Notes under the pieces: model-generated
The model's input: the letters and a program-made list of their open reading frames with translations, nothing else
What the model was told of the DNA's origin: nothing
Databases searched by the model: none
Origin: an uncultured beta proteobacterium
GTDB taxonomy: Bacteria > Pseudomonadota > Gammaproteobacteria > Burkholderiales > Burkholderiaceae_C
Assembly (NCBI GenBank): GCA_903839085.1
Contig: CAIMBE010000009.1
Span: 1-55,032 of the forward strand
Length of the DNA stretch: 55,032 bases
Direction: 5' to 3'
In this document: positions 14,754 to 24,138 of the stretch, piece by piece
How positions within the stretch are numbered: the stretch's first letter is position 1
How the letters are laid out: each line of letters opens with the position of its first letter
Program-made: the position numbers and the translations under genes

Positions 14754-16256
14754 TCACGCGAGGTTTGGCTGCCCTCTGAGTTTGTCACGAATGAAGCTCA
14801 GTGCCGGCCAAAACAGCATGATCAGCGCCAGCGTGGTGATGCTCCCGACCAGCGGGTTGGACCAGAAGATCCCGAGGTCGCCTCTGGAGCCCATCATGGT
14901 CTGTCGAAACGAAGCTTCGGCCCGGTCACCGAGCACCAAAGACAAGACCATCGGCGCCAGCGGATAGTCCAGCTTCTTGAGGACATAGCCAATGATTCCG
15001 AACAACAACATGAACCATACATCCAACATGACGCCGTGCACAGTGAACGCGCCAATGGCACAGACAACAACGATGACCGGTGCAATGATGGCAAAAGGGA
15101 TCCGCAAAATCGCGGCAAACAGCGGCACGGTGCTGAGCACGATAACCAGGCCCACAATATTTGACAGGTACATGCTGGCGATCAGCCCCCAGACAAATTC
15201 CTTCTGCTCGACAAAGAGCATGGGTCCGGGCTGAAGTCCCCACACCATCAGGCCGCCCAGCAGCACAGCGGCGGTTGCAGAGCCGGGAATGCCCAATGCA
15301 AGCATAGGCAGCAGCGCGGCGGTTCCGGACGCATGCGCCGCTGTTTCCGGGGCAATGACGCCTTCGAGCTGCCCGGTCCCGAACTTGTCGCCGTTTTTTG
15401 AAAACTTCTTGGCTATCCCATAGCCCATGAATGAAGCCGCGGTGGCGCCGCCGGGGGTGATGCCCATCCAGCAGCCAATGATGGCGCTGCGAAGGATGGT
15501 GAGCCAGTATTTTGGCAATTGCTTCCACGTCTGCCACACGACTTTGGCGTTGATATTGGCGTGCTTGCCTTCAAACGCAAGTCCTTCTTCCATGCTGAGC
15601 AGAATCTCGCCGATGCCAAACAGCCCGATGACGACGATCAGGAATTCAATGCCGCGCAACAGGTCCGACAAGCCAAAGGTCATTCGCAACTCACCGCTCA
15701 CGGAGTCCATTCCGATGGCCGCCAACCCAAAGCCAAGCATCATGGAGATAACGTTCTTGAAGGGATCTTTGCCCGTGCCTACAAAGCTGCAGAAAGTCAG
15801 CAGGAATACGGCAAAAAGTTCAGGCGGTCCGAATTTGAGAGCGAATCTGGCCACCATGGGCGCCAGAAATGTGATCAGCAAGACGGACACGAACGCGCCC
15901 AGGAACGACCCGGTGAAGGAAGCGGTGAGCGCCTCGCCGGCGCGCCCCTGCTGCGCCAGCGGATAGCCATCGAAGGTGGTGGCAACCGAATGGGTCTCGC
16001 CCGGTATGTTGAACAGCACCGAGGTGATGGCGCCGGCGAACAGTGATCCCCAGTAAATACACGACAGCATGATGATGGCCGAGGTGGGTGCCATGGTGAA
16101 CGTCAGCGGCAGCAGAATAGCCACCCCGTTCGGGCCGCCGAGGCCAGGCAATACGCCGATGACGACGCCCAGCACGATGCCGATCATCATCATGCCAAGG
16201 TTGTACCAGGTCATGGCGACGGAGAAGCCCTGGAACAAGGAATTCAGTTCATCCAC
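14754..16256 (-). CDS. tctA: Tripartite tricarboxylate transporter, large membrane subunit TctA
   Basis: A 500-residue polytopic membrane protein with about twelve helices. Signature segments are GVLPGLGGPNGVAILLPLTF (about 35-54), the NIPGETHSVATTFDGYPLAQQGRAGEAL loop, and the repeated ITPGGATAASFMGYGIAKK and ALGIPGSATAAVLLGGLMVWGLQPGP. TctA forms the sodium-coupled uptake channel for carboxylates with TctB and the periplasmic TctC. It begins with GTG (GGAGAG upstream) and is the last gene of the minus-strand run aminotransferase-tctC-tctB-tctA. Confidence 0.95.
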   Translation of the reverse strand: MDELNSLFQGFSVAMTWYNLGMMMIGIVLGVVIGVLPGLGGPNGVAILLPLTFTMAPTSAIIMLSCIYWGSLFAGAITSVLFNIPGETHSVATTFDGYPLAQQGRAGEALTASFTGSFLGAFVSVLLITFLAPMVARFALKFGPPELFAVFLLTFCSFVGTGKDPFKNVISMMLGFGLAAIGMDSVSGELRMTFGLSDLLRGIEFLIVVIGLFGIGEILLSMEEGLAFEGKHANINAKVVWQTWKQLPKYWLTILRSAIIGCWMGITPGGATAASFMGYGIAKKFSKNGDKFGTGQLEGVIAPETAAHASGTAALLPMLALGIPGSATAAVLLGGLMVWGLQPGPMLFVEQKEFVWGLIASMYLSNIVGLVIVLSTVPLFAAILRIPFAIIAPVIVVVCAIGAFTVHGVMLDVWFMLLFGIIGYVLKKLDYPLAPMVLSLVLGDRAEASFRQTMMGSRGDLGIFWSNPLVGSITTLALIMLFWPALSFIRDKLRGQPNLA

Positions 16257-16280
16257 TTGAAGTCTCTCCCGTATCTGTTT

Positions 16281-16790
16281 TCAGGTTCCAAGAAGAACTT
16301 TGAGCGGTCCTTGCGGCAGCGGCACCTTGAATTGAATCTCGAACATCCAGAACAGAACTGCGTTGACAGAAACGCTGACAAGAGTTGTTTTCAGCCAACT
16401 GCTCTTGTCCATGACACGCATGAAGGCTGCTATGAAAAGGGTTGACGCAATGTAGATCCCGAGAAACTGTATCCCCAGCACATAAACGGCTGTTGGCACC
16501 AGCACCGCCAGTACCAGCCTGAACTTTTCCCGGGAGACGAATTCCTCGCCCTTCCCCTGTGCGCTCATGAACGACCTGAGCGCCACAGAGAAACTGGCAA
16601 TGCAGAGAATGGCGCCGATTCGAAAAGGGAAATACCCGGATTCCGGTCCGTCACTGGCCCAGCCAGCGCCGATCTTGAAGTTGTCGACCATCATGACGAC
16701 GCCGAGGGCGAAGATCACGATGGCCGTAATAACTTCCATTGCATTTCGCGTTATCGCGCCGCGCTGCGCCCGTCTCTGCTTAAGCCTCAT
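16281..16790 (-). CDS. tctB: Tripartite tricarboxylate transporter, small membrane subunit TctB
   Basis: A 169-residue protein with four hydrophobic helices and the TctB pattern: helix 1, EVITAIVIFALGVVMMVDNF, followed by the DGPESGYFPFRIG loop typical of the family. It is the small membrane partner of TctA. It lies between tctC (17 bases) and tctA (24 bases). The N-terminus is basic (RLKQRRAQR); an internal ATG at residue 18 is an alternative start. Confidence 0.92.
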   Translation of the reverse strand: MRLKQRRAQRGAITRNAMEVITAIVIFALGVVMMVDNFKIGAGWASDGPESGYFPFRIGAILCIASFSVALRSFMSAQGKGEEFVSREKFRLVLAVLVPTAVYVLGIQFLGIYIASTLFIAAFMRVMDKSSWLKTTLVSVSVNAVLFWMFEIQFKVPLPQGPLKVLLGT

Positions 16791-16807
16791 GTGAAACTCG
16801 CTGGAGC

Positions 16808-17818
16808 CTATTTCTTGGCAAATCCGGCCTCATTCATCAGTTTGTTATGAAAAGCCTCGTCCTTCTCCAGGAACTTGACGAAATCCGGGCCCATCAGGAA
16901 GACGTCCTTGAGCGCCTGCTTGGACAGGTAATCCTTCCATTCGGGCGTTGCAACCACCTTTTTTAGCAGGTCGGCGTAAAACGCCGCCTGTTCTGCCGTT
17001 GTTCCCGGCGGGATAAAAAAACCGCGCAACATCTGGTATTCAACGTCAACGCCCAACTCCTTGCAGGTTGGAATATCTGCCCAGGACTGGGTTTTCGTGA
17101 CCTTCTCCTTGTAGACCATGCGCTGAGCGGAGAACACGCACAGGGCACGCACCTGGTCGGCGCGCCACTCGGAAACGTTCTCGCTGGGGTTGTTCACGTT
17201 GGAGTCGATGTGCTTGCCAACCAGTTGTGTCGCCGCCTCGGCGCCGCTCTTGTAGGGTATGTACGTGAACTTGGTTCCGGCAATCTTGTCCACGGCCACG
17301 GTGATGATGTGGTCTTCGCGCTTTGATCCAGTGCCTCCCATTTTGAAGGTACCAGGAGTTGCCGCCTTGACCGCGCTCAGGTATTCCTTGGGCGTTTTGT
17401 AGGGCGTCTCGGCATTGACCCAAAGTAGGAATTCATCAAGCGCGATCATGCCGACCGGGTTCAGATCCCTCCAGTTGAATGGCAAACTCACTGCGATCGG
17501 TAGCGTGTAAATCGCCGAAAACGCCGCCATCAGCTTATGCGGGTCACCCTTGGATTCCTTGACGTCCATGATCCCTTCGGCACCGCTGGCCCCCGACTTG
17601 TTCATCACCATCATGGGTTGTTTCATCAGCTGGTGCTTCACAACGATGCCCTGAATCGTGCGCGCCATCTGATCCGCGGCGCCACCGGCGCCGGCAGGCA
17701 CGATGATCTCGACTGTCTTGGTGGGTTGCCATTGGGCGTAGGCAGGCATTGCCGCCGCGCAGGCCAGGAGGGCTGCGGCGATGACCGTGGTTTTCAGACC
17801 GGAAGTTGGTGCTTTCAT
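16808..17818 (-). CDS. tctC: Tripartite tricarboxylate transporter substrate-binding protein (Bug family)
   Basis: A 336-residue periplasmic binding protein. A signal peptide ends near AMPAYA-Q (residue 28), and the mature start WQPTKTVEIIVPAGAGGAADQMAR is the standard Bug/TctC opening. GTFKMGGTGSKREDH and FTYIPYKSGAEAATQLVGKHID are the usual ligand-pocket segments. The start at 17818 follows AAGGAGAC. The ligand is likely a small carboxylate; the upstream aminotransferase hints at an amino- or oxo-acid, but this is inference. Confidence 0.93.
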   Translation of the reverse strand: MKAPTSGLKTTVIAAALLACAAAMPAYAQWQPTKTVEIIVPAGAGGAADQMARTIQGIVVKHQLMKQPMMVMNKSGASGAEGIMDVKESKGDPHKLMAAFSAIYTLPIAVSLPFNWRDLNPVGMIALDEFLLWVNAETPYKTPKEYLSAVKAATPGTFKMGGTGSKREDHIITVAVDKIAGTKFTYIPYKSGAEAATQLVGKHIDSNVNNPSENVSEWRADQVRALCVFSAQRMVYKEKVTKTQSWADIPTCKELGVDVEYQMLRGFFIPPGTTAEQAAFYADLLKKVVATPEWKDYLSKQALKDVFLMGPDFVKFLEKDEAFHNKLMNEAGFAKK

Positions 17819-17831
17819 AACTGTCTCCTTT

Positions 17832-19019
17832 TCAAGATTTGCAGGTCTCAACGAAATGACTCATCGCAGCATTGACGCCACCGGCCTTATGAGGAATCCC
17901 TGACAGTGCCAGCCCCATCTCGACGCCAGCGAGCGTCCCCATCAGCATTAGCTCGTTGAAGTCGCCCAGGTGGCCAATTCGAAACACCTTGCCTGCCAGT
18001 TTGGACAGGCCGACTCCCAGCGACATGTCGAAATTGTCCAGCACAATTTTCCGGAACTTGTCCGCATCATGCCCCAGCGGCATCATGACAGCCGTAAGCG
18101 AGGAACTCAGGGCGGCAGGATTGGCGCAGAACACTTCGAGGCCCCAGGCTTCAACGCTGCGACGCGTCGCCTCGGCAAAGCGGGTGTGGCGCGCAAAGAC
18201 ATTTCCCAGACCCTCTTCGAGAAGCATATCGCAGGCTGCACTGAGTCCGTAGAGCAGGGTCGTCGACGGGGTGTAGGGCCAAAAACCGTTCTTGTTGGCT
18301 TCCAGGATATCGTTCCAGGCCCAATACGATTTAGGCAAGTTCGATGATTTTGATGCCGCGATGGCTTTGTCGCTCAGCGCATTGAACGACAGCCCGGGCG
18401 GTAGCATCAGCCCCTTCTGCGATCCGGCCACCGTGACATCGACACCCCATTCGCTGTGCCGGTAGTCAATCGAGGCAAGCGACGAAATCGTATCGACCAT
18501 CAAGAGAGCGGGATGGCTTGCGCTGTCGATGGCGCGACGTATGGCGGCAACGTCGGCGGTCACACCGGTTGAGGTCTCGTTGTGCACGATGCAAACGGCC
18601 TTGATCTCGTGCCGCTTGTCTTCTTCCAGACGTGCTGCAATGCGTGATACCTCGACACCCTGGCGCCAATCACCGGCAATAAATTCAGGATTAAGGCCCA
18701 GCCGCTCGGACATCTTCTTCCAAAGCGTCGCAAAGTGACCGGTTTCATACATCAGCACTTTGTCACCCGCCGACAGTGTGTTCACCAGTGCCGCTTCCCA
18801 GGCTCCGGTACCGCTGGCCCCATAGATGACCACCGGGCCCTCGGTCTGAAACACCTTCCTGAGATCAGACAAGACCTTCTTGCCGATCACCTGGAACTCT
18901 GGACCGCGATGGTCGATGGTGGCATTGTCCATTGCCCGCATCACGCGATCAGGGACATTGGTGGGTCCGGGGATTTGCAGGAAGTGTCGGCCGCTGGCAC
19001 GGTGCGTGAGTTTCAGCAT
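17832..19019 (-). CDS. Class V aminotransferase, serine-glyoxylate type
   Basis: A 395-residue PLP enzyme. FLQIPGPTNVPDRVMRAM at the start, YGASGTGAWEAAL (66-78, phosphate site), D176 in LLMVDTISS and the Schiff-base lysine K202 in GSQKGLMLPPG fit the serine-glyoxylate/alanine-glyoxylate aminotransferase group (SgaA-like). Such enzymes make glycine from glyoxylate with serine as amino donor. The start follows CGGAGA. It is the first gene of a probable operon with tctCBA and is divergent from a GntR regulator. A related substrate pair cannot be excluded. Confidence 0.85.
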   Translation of the reverse strand: MLKLTHRASGRHFLQIPGPTNVPDRVMRAMDNATIDHRGPEFQVIGKKVLSDLRKVFQTEGPVVIYGASGTGAWEAALVNTLSAGDKVLMYETGHFATLWKKMSERLGLNPEFIAGDWRQGVEVSRIAARLEEDKRHEIKAVCIVHNETSTGVTADVAAIRRAIDSASHPALLMVDTISSLASIDYRHSEWGVDVTVAGSQKGLMLPPGLSFNALSDKAIAASKSSNLPKSYWAWNDILEANKNGFWPYTPSTTLLYGLSAACDMLLEEGLGNVFARHTRFAEATRRSVEAWGLEVFCANPAALSSSLTAVMMPLGHDADKFRKIVLDNFDMSLGVGLSKLAGKVFRIGHLGDFNELMLMGTLAGVEMGLALSGIPHKAGGVNAAMSHFVETCKS

Positions 19020-19167
19020 TTCATCGTCTCCGTGAAATTGTATTCAAAGTTTCATGGTAGTCGAAACCAATGAAGAATGCAATGCCGCTCGGTTGGCATT
19101 GTTGGACCGGCAGGCCATCGCCACAATCACTCTGCCATATCGGGACAAAATTCAGAACGATGTGTAC

Positions 19168-19218
19168 AATTTGTCGTGTCAAATTTCCACACGGAGTTTT
19201 TGCACAAATTGTATGCAA
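19168..19218. promoter_or_regulatory. Inverted repeats between aminotransferase and GntR gene
   Basis: Two inverted repeats are seen: AATTTG-N6-CAAATT (19168-19185) and TTGCA-N9-TGCAA (19200-19218). The second covers the start codon of the GntR gene. They sit in the divergent intergenic region, where FadR-type regulators usually bind. Binding is inferred. Confidence 0.5.
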
Positions 19219-20001
19219 AAAGTAGTCACAAGGTCTTTTGAAGGAGTTGAAGACAAGACCCTGCTTCATCTGAAGGTTGCAAAGATTCTGCGCGACAAGA
19301 TTACCTACGGGGAACTTGAGCCAGGCTTGCGCCTGACTGAGCGCGTGCTGTGCGAGGAACTGAAGGTGTCGCGAACGCCTTTGCGGGAGGCACTCAAGAC
19401 GCTCGCCAGCGAGGGGCTGGTCGAGTTGCTGCAAAACTGCGGCGCCATGGTGACTCCCATGACGCTGACGGACACCACGGATACGTTCAAGGTGCTCAGC
19501 GTGCTGGAGGGCCTCGCGGGCGAACTGGCCTGTGGCCGGGCGGACGAGGCCAACACTGCCGAATTGCGCAGATTGCATGAACAGATGCGCGAGCACTACA
19601 ACAGCGGCAATCGTGAAAAGTACTTCGAACTCAATCAGGAAATTCACGCCCGGATATTCCAGTTGGCTGCCAATCCGGTCCTGTTGACGACCCGCGACAA
19701 GCTCAACTTGCGCCTGCGCCGAGCGCGCTATTTCGCCAATATCGGGCAGTCGCGATGGGACCGGGCGATGCAGGAGCACGATCAGATCATTGCCGCGCTG
19801 GAAGCCCGGAACGGCAAGCGGCTGCGGTTGCTGCTCGAAGAGCATATTCGCAACAAGTGCGATGTGGTCATTGCAGCGCTGCTTTCAAGTGGTGCCGTCA
19901 GCGCGATAGGCGCGCCGACCACAACCGGTCTGGCATTGAATCGCCGCGTTCCAAAGGACGGACAGGCGTTGCCGCGGGTAAGTCGAGGGTTTTCGCGCTG
20001 A
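19213..20001 (+). CDS. GntR/FadR-family transcriptional regulator
   Basis: A 262-residue regulator. The winged helix-turn-helix spans about residues 20-85, with LHLKVAKILRDKITYGELEPGLRLTE and VSRTPLREALKTLASEGLVE as the recognition signature. A C-terminal helical FCD domain (about 95-225) includes the metal/ligand histidines expected in ELNQEIHARIF and QEHDQIIAALE. The start at 19213 puts 15 residues before the domain; a longer frame begins at 19054. It is divergent from the aminotransferase-tctCBA operon and precedes a class III aminotransferase, so it probably controls both. Confidence 0.88.
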   Translation: MQKVVTRSFEGVEDKTLLHLKVAKILRDKITYGELEPGLRLTERVLCEELKVSRTPLREALKTLASEGLVELLQNCGAMVTPMTLTDTTDTFKVLSVLEGLAGELACGRADEANTAELRRLHEQMREHYNSGNREKYFELNQEIHARIFQLAANPVLLTTRDKLNLRLRRARYFANIGQSRWDRAMQEHDQIIAALEARNGKRLRLLLEEHIRNKCDVVIAALLSSGAVSAIGAPTTTGLALNRRVPKDGQALPRVSRGFSR

Positions 20002-20080
20002 GCGATGGCCCATCAAAGGTGCAATACTGCACGTCGTCTGGTTGAAAAGCCTTTCCGTCAAGTCTCAATTATTGATTGCA

Positions 20081-21436
20081 ATGAAGCAGCATATTTCACT
20101 GGAACAGGGCGACATCAATGCCAGCGCCTTGCGCAAGGCGTATTTTGAACAGCTCGATGAGCAGACGAAATACTGGATTGGGGAGGACGCCAGGTATTTC
20201 TTGCACCAGGCGCTCAGCACCCCGGTGATGAACGTGTTGAGCAAGACAGAAGGCCCGTACATCTATGACCTGAACGGAAAGCAATATCTCGATCTCCACG
20301 GCAACGGAGTGCACGGCGCAGGCTTCAGCAACCCGGAGGCGATCAAGGCGGTGATCGAACAACTGCAGCAATCCCTGGCGTTCACCCCCAGGCGGTACAC
20401 CAATATTCCTGCAGTGCAACTCGCCAAGAAACTGGTGGAGGTGACCCCCGAAGGGCTGGACCGAGTGCTCTTTTGTCCGGGCGGATCGGAGGCCATCGAG
20501 ATGGCGGTGATGATGGCCAAGCACATCACCGGGAAATGGAAAACCCTGTCCTACTGGGATGCCTATCATGGAACGGGGTTTCAAGCGGCGAGCGTCGGCG
20601 GCGAAGAGCATTTTTCCACGGGTCATGGCCCGATGGTGCCGGGCGCCTTTCATGTGGAGTTCCCCAACTATTACCGAAATCCCTGGGGATGGAAGGAAGA
20701 GACCGCGATCGACGAAGAATACCTGCGCCAGTTGACGGTCATTCTGCAGCGCAATCCGGATATGGCCGCGATCATTGGCGAGCCTATTTCGTCGACACCG
20801 GTCGTGCCTTCCAGGAATTACTGGACAAGAGTGCGAGAACTCTGCGACCAATACGGCATGCTGCTGATCTTTGACGAGATCATCGAGGGCTTTGGAAGAA
20901 CAGGAAAACTGTTCGCCTGCGAGCATTTTGTGACGCCAGATGTTCTGGTGCTGGGCAAAGCGCTGGGCGGTGGGTTGATGCCGTTCGCGGGCATTGTCAC
21001 GAGGGAAAAATACAATGTGCTGCAGCACCGGTCGATCGGCCATTTCACCCATGAGAAGAACCCGCTGTGCGCGGCAGCGGGGATGGCCACCATCGATTAC
21101 ATCGCCGACCATGCGCTGGTGGACAATGCCGCCAATGTGGGCGGCTATCTGATGGATCAATTGCTTGCCCTGAAGGAGATCTATCCGCTGATCGGCAATG
21201 TGGCGGGAAAGGGGTTGCACATCGGAGTGGATTTGGTGAAGGATCAAAGCACCAAGGAAAGAGCCCACAGGGAGGCCGAGGCAATCATGTATCACTGCAT
21301 GAATGAAGGCATCGCGTTCAAATTGATTGAAGGCAATATCATCACGATCCGACCGTCGCTGACCATCACAAAGGATCACTGCGATTCGATCATTGCCGCC
21401 TTGAAGAATGCGCTTGAAAGCTTGCCGGGTTATTAG
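20081..21436 (+). CDS. Class III (PLP) aminotransferase
   Basis: A 451-residue fold-type I aminotransferase. Markers are FCPGGSEAIEMAVMMAK (phosphate-binding region), DAYHGTGFQAASVGG, LLIFDEIIEGFGRTGKLF (the PLP-pyridine Asp in the FDEI segment) and the Schiff-base lysine K293 in LVLGKALGGG. The family covers alanine-glyoxylate, ornithine, GABA and beta-alanine enzymes and also the phosphonate lyase PbfA; no phosphonate gene is nearby. The start at 20081 is the first ATG; an alternative TTG lies at 20042, and neither has a ribosome site. It follows the GntR gene by 79 bases and probably belongs to the same catabolic locus as the serine-glyoxylate enzyme. Confidence 0.85.
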   Translation: MKQHISLEQGDINASALRKAYFEQLDEQTKYWIGEDARYFLHQALSTPVMNVLSKTEGPYIYDLNGKQYLDLHGNGVHGAGFSNPEAIKAVIEQLQQSLAFTPRRYTNIPAVQLAKKLVEVTPEGLDRVLFCPGGSEAIEMAVMMAKHITGKWKTLSYWDAYHGTGFQAASVGGEEHFSTGHGPMVPGAFHVEFPNYYRNPWGWKEETAIDEEYLRQLTVILQRNPDMAAIIGEPISSTPVVPSRNYWTRVRELCDQYGMLLIFDEIIEGFGRTGKLFACEHFVTPDVLVLGKALGGGLMPFAGIVTREKYNVLQHRSIGHFTHEKNPLCAAAGMATIDYIADHALVDNAANVGGYLMDQLLALKEIYPLIGNVAGKGLHIGVDLVKDQSTKERAHREAEAIMYHCMNEGIAFKLIEGNIITIRPSLTITKDHCDSIIAALKNALESLPGY

Positions 21437-21490
21437 TTTGGAACAGACCGCTTGCCGCAATTGCTGCACGGTACGTTCGCAAGTCACATC

Positions 21491-24073
21491 TCAGATGGAA
21501 CCTATTCCTGCTGCATTGCTTGTGTCTTTGGTCTTGGCCACAAGCGCGTCGAATTCGAGTATCGGAACCGGCCTGCTGAACAAATAGCCCTGATAGGTAT
21601 GGCACCCGAGCTGGGCCAGGAAGTCGCGCTGCGCCTCGGTCTCGACCCCTTCCGCGATGACGGCCATTCCCATTCGAACGGCCAGCGCAATCACCATCTC
21701 GGCAATGGCTGCGTCATCGGCATTGAGAAGGATGTTGCGCACAAAGCTCTGGTCGATCTTGAGTTGGTCCAGCGGCAGCCGCTTGAGAATGGACAGCGAA
21801 GAGTAACCGGTGCCGAAATCGTCCAGCGAGAAGCAGACGCCTCTTGCCTTGAGTGCATTCATCTTGGCGATGATGGCATCGACTTGGGTGATCAGCAGAC
21901 TCTCGGTCAATTCCAGCTTCAGTCGATGCGCCCTGGCACCGCTGCGTTCAAGCGCTGCCAGAACCTGATCGACAAAGTCAGCCTGATGGAACTGGTGTGC
22001 GCTGACATTGACTGCCATTGTCAGGTCTGCGGTCTCGGGCTTGCCGGCCCATTGGGCCAACTGTCGGCAAGCGGTTTCCAGCACCCAGTTGCCCAGGGGC
22101 AGGATCAGGCCGCTGTCTTCAGCCACCTGGATGAACTCGGCTGGGGACACCATGCCGCGCGCGGGATGCTGCCAGCGCACCAGCGCTTCGGCCCCGATGA
22201 TCCTGCCGTCGTTCGTCACCTGCGCCTGATAGTGCAGTACAAACTGACCCTCCAGCAGCGCCCCACGCAGGCCGCTCTCCAGTGCGGCGCGCGCGCTGAC
22301 CTCGGTCAACATCTGCGATTGGAAGAAGCGCAGGCTATTGCGCCCATCCACCTTCGCGTGGCGCGCGGCCAGTTCAGCCTGATTCAAGGTACGGCCGGCA
22401 TCTTGCAGGCCTGCACCGTCGACCAGGGTGATGCCGACGCTGGCGCTGCAGTGAACGTCAGAACGGTCGATCCGGTAGGCCTGTTTCAGTGCGAGGAGTA
22501 TTTTTCCTGCCACCGCCTCGGCTTCGCTCGTTGCCTGCTCAGGGATGTGGCTCAAGTTTTGCAGCAGCACCACGAATGTGCCGCCCCCCAGACGTGCCAG
22601 GGTGTCATGCTTTCGGATGCAAGCCCCAAGTCTCTGAGCAACGTTTTGCAGCAAGAGATTGCCATTCTCATGACCCATGGTCTCGTTCAGGCTCTTGAAC
22701 TGATCCAGATCGACCAGCAGCAGCGCGTCCTGGCGTTGATTCCGGGCGCCTGCAAGTTGGGCTTGTTGCAGCAGCACGATCAGGTGCTGGCGGTTGGGCA
22801 GTCCGGTTAAAGGGTCGTAAAACGCCAGGCTCTGGATCTGCTCTTCGGCTGCCTTGTACGACGTGCTGTCGCTGAAGGCGGCAACGTAGTGGCTCACCCA
22901 ACCGGCTGCATCCCGCACGGTGCTGATGCGAAGCGTCTCCGGAAAGACCTTGCCGTTCTTGCGCCGATTCCAGATTTCGCCCTGCCAAGAGCCGGTGCGG
23001 TTGATGCTCTCCCACATCGCAGCATAAAAAGCCCGGTCGTGCCGGCCCGAACTGAGCAGGCGCGGTGTTTGCCCTACGGCCTCTGGGGCTGAGTAGCCGG
23101 TAATTTCGGTAAATGCCTTGTTCACCCGCAGAATCACCCGATCGGCATCGGCAATGAACATGCCTTGCTGTGTATCGAAGGCGATTGCAGCGATGCGCAT
23201 TTGCTCTTCGTCATCGCGCGGCGACAACTCGGTTTTCTTCAATCGGGTGATGTCAGTCAATATCGCGTAGAAGCCCCGAACGTCGCCGGCCACGGCGTCC
23301 GGGATGTACTGTGCCAGCGAATGCCGGACCTGTGCGCTGTCAGTCGTTGGGAGGGCGTACTCGAATTGCTGGTATTGACCGTTCAGAGCGGCTGTAATGC
23401 AGCGCGCATTGAACTGGTAATTGGCCTCGCCGATCACCTCTCGCATGTGCTTGCCCATCATCTTTGACGGATCCACACCGAACCAGCTGGCGTAGCCGCA
23501 GTTGCCAAAGCGGTTGCGCAAGTCCTTGTCCCAGTAGCCAATCATGGCGGGTGCCTTGTCAATGGCCGTCCGCAGATGCTGCTCCAGGTCAGGCAGGGAT
23601 GCTTCACTGAGTTTATGCTTCGTGATGTCGCGGGATGTGCAGCAGATTCTGTCTTGGCCGTCAATCGAAATGGCATAGGCCTCGACCTCAACGTCGATCA
23701 AACTGCCGTCGTACCGCTTGTATCGGCACTCCGAAAAATGGCCTGAAGGCGAACTCAGGGGAGGCATGATCACATCGCGCTTGGCGGCATGGCGGGTGGT
23801 GCTGTGCAGATCCCAATCGCTGACCTTGAGCCTGTTGATCGCCGACTCGTCATGACCAAGCATGCTCAGGAAGGCGGGATTGGCTGCAAGCAGCAGGCCC
23901 TCAGGATCGAGAATGTGAATGCCGCTGCTCGTTACCTCGGGAACGCTTTGCAGGTGAGCGCGGTTCCGGTGGAAGGCAAGAGCCAACTCATTGACGATGG
24001 CAGCGGGACGCCCCGGAGCAGGCAGGTCACTCGTGGTTGGCGCCGGCTCTGAGGGATGTCGTTGGGACTGCAT
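21491..24073 (-). CDS. PAS-GGDEF-EAL protein, likely c-di-GMP phosphodiesterase
   Basis: An 860-residue signalling protein. Three PAS-like domains (about 40-150, 165-290, 295-410), then GGDEF (about 420-580) and EAL (about 590-850). The GGDEF active site is degenerate: LARLGGGTFVVLL, where GGDEF is expected, so cyclase activity should be lost. The EAL domain keeps its catalytic set: EALVRW, NVSAHQF, ELTES, DDFGTGYSS, LKIDQSF, AEGVET and YQGYLF. It should thus degrade c-di-GMP, with the dead GGDEF possibly sensing GTP. A sigma-28 promoter match lies at 24103-24129, placing it with the motility genes. AAGGA sits very close to the ATG. Confidence 0.92.
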   Translation of the reverse strand: MQSQRHPSEPAPTTSDLPAPGRPAAIVNELALAFHRNRAHLQSVPEVTSSGIHILDPEGLLLAANPAFLSMLGHDESAINRLKVSDWDLHSTTRHAAKRDVIMPPLSSPSGHFSECRYKRYDGSLIDVEVEAYAISIDGQDRICCTSRDITKHKLSEASLPDLEQHLRTAIDKAPAMIGYWDKDLRNRFGNCGYASWFGVDPSKMMGKHMREVIGEANYQFNARCITAALNGQYQQFEYALPTTDSAQVRHSLAQYIPDAVAGDVRGFYAILTDITRLKKTELSPRDDEEQMRIAAIAFDTQQGMFIADADRVILRVNKAFTEITGYSAPEAVGQTPRLLSSGRHDRAFYAAMWESINRTGSWQGEIWNRRKNGKVFPETLRISTVRDAAGWVSHYVAAFSDSTSYKAAEEQIQSLAFYDPLTGLPNRQHLIVLLQQAQLAGARNQRQDALLLVDLDQFKSLNETMGHENGNLLLQNVAQRLGACIRKHDTLARLGGGTFVVLLQNLSHIPEQATSEAEAVAGKILLALKQAYRIDRSDVHCSASVGITLVDGAGLQDAGRTLNQAELAARHAKVDGRNSLRFFQSQMLTEVSARAALESGLRGALLEGQFVLHYQAQVTNDGRIIGAEALVRWQHPARGMVSPAEFIQVAEDSGLILPLGNWVLETACRQLAQWAGKPETADLTMAVNVSAHQFHQADFVDQVLAALERSGARAHRLKLELTESLLITQVDAIIAKMNALKARGVCFSLDDFGTGYSSLSILKRLPLDQLKIDQSFVRNILLNADDAAIAEMVIALAVRMGMAVIAEGVETEAQRDFLAQLGCHTYQGYLFSRPVPILEFDALVAKTKDTSNAAGIGSI

Positions 24074-24102
24074 TTCCTTGATATTTGCGGGAGGTTTAAC
24101 TG

Positions 24103-24129
24103 TTATCGGACAATGCGCGAAAAGCTTGA
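24103..24129 (-). promoter_or_regulatory. Sigma-28 (FliA) promoter of the EAL gene
   Basis: Minus strand: TCAAGCTT (24129-24122), 11-base spacer, TCCGATAA (24110-24103). The FliA consensus is TAAAGTTT-N11-GCCGATAA; matches are 6/8 and 7/8 with the exact spacer. The predicted start is about 22 bases before the ATG. Confidence 0.7.
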
Positions 24130-24138
24130 GGTCGCCGG

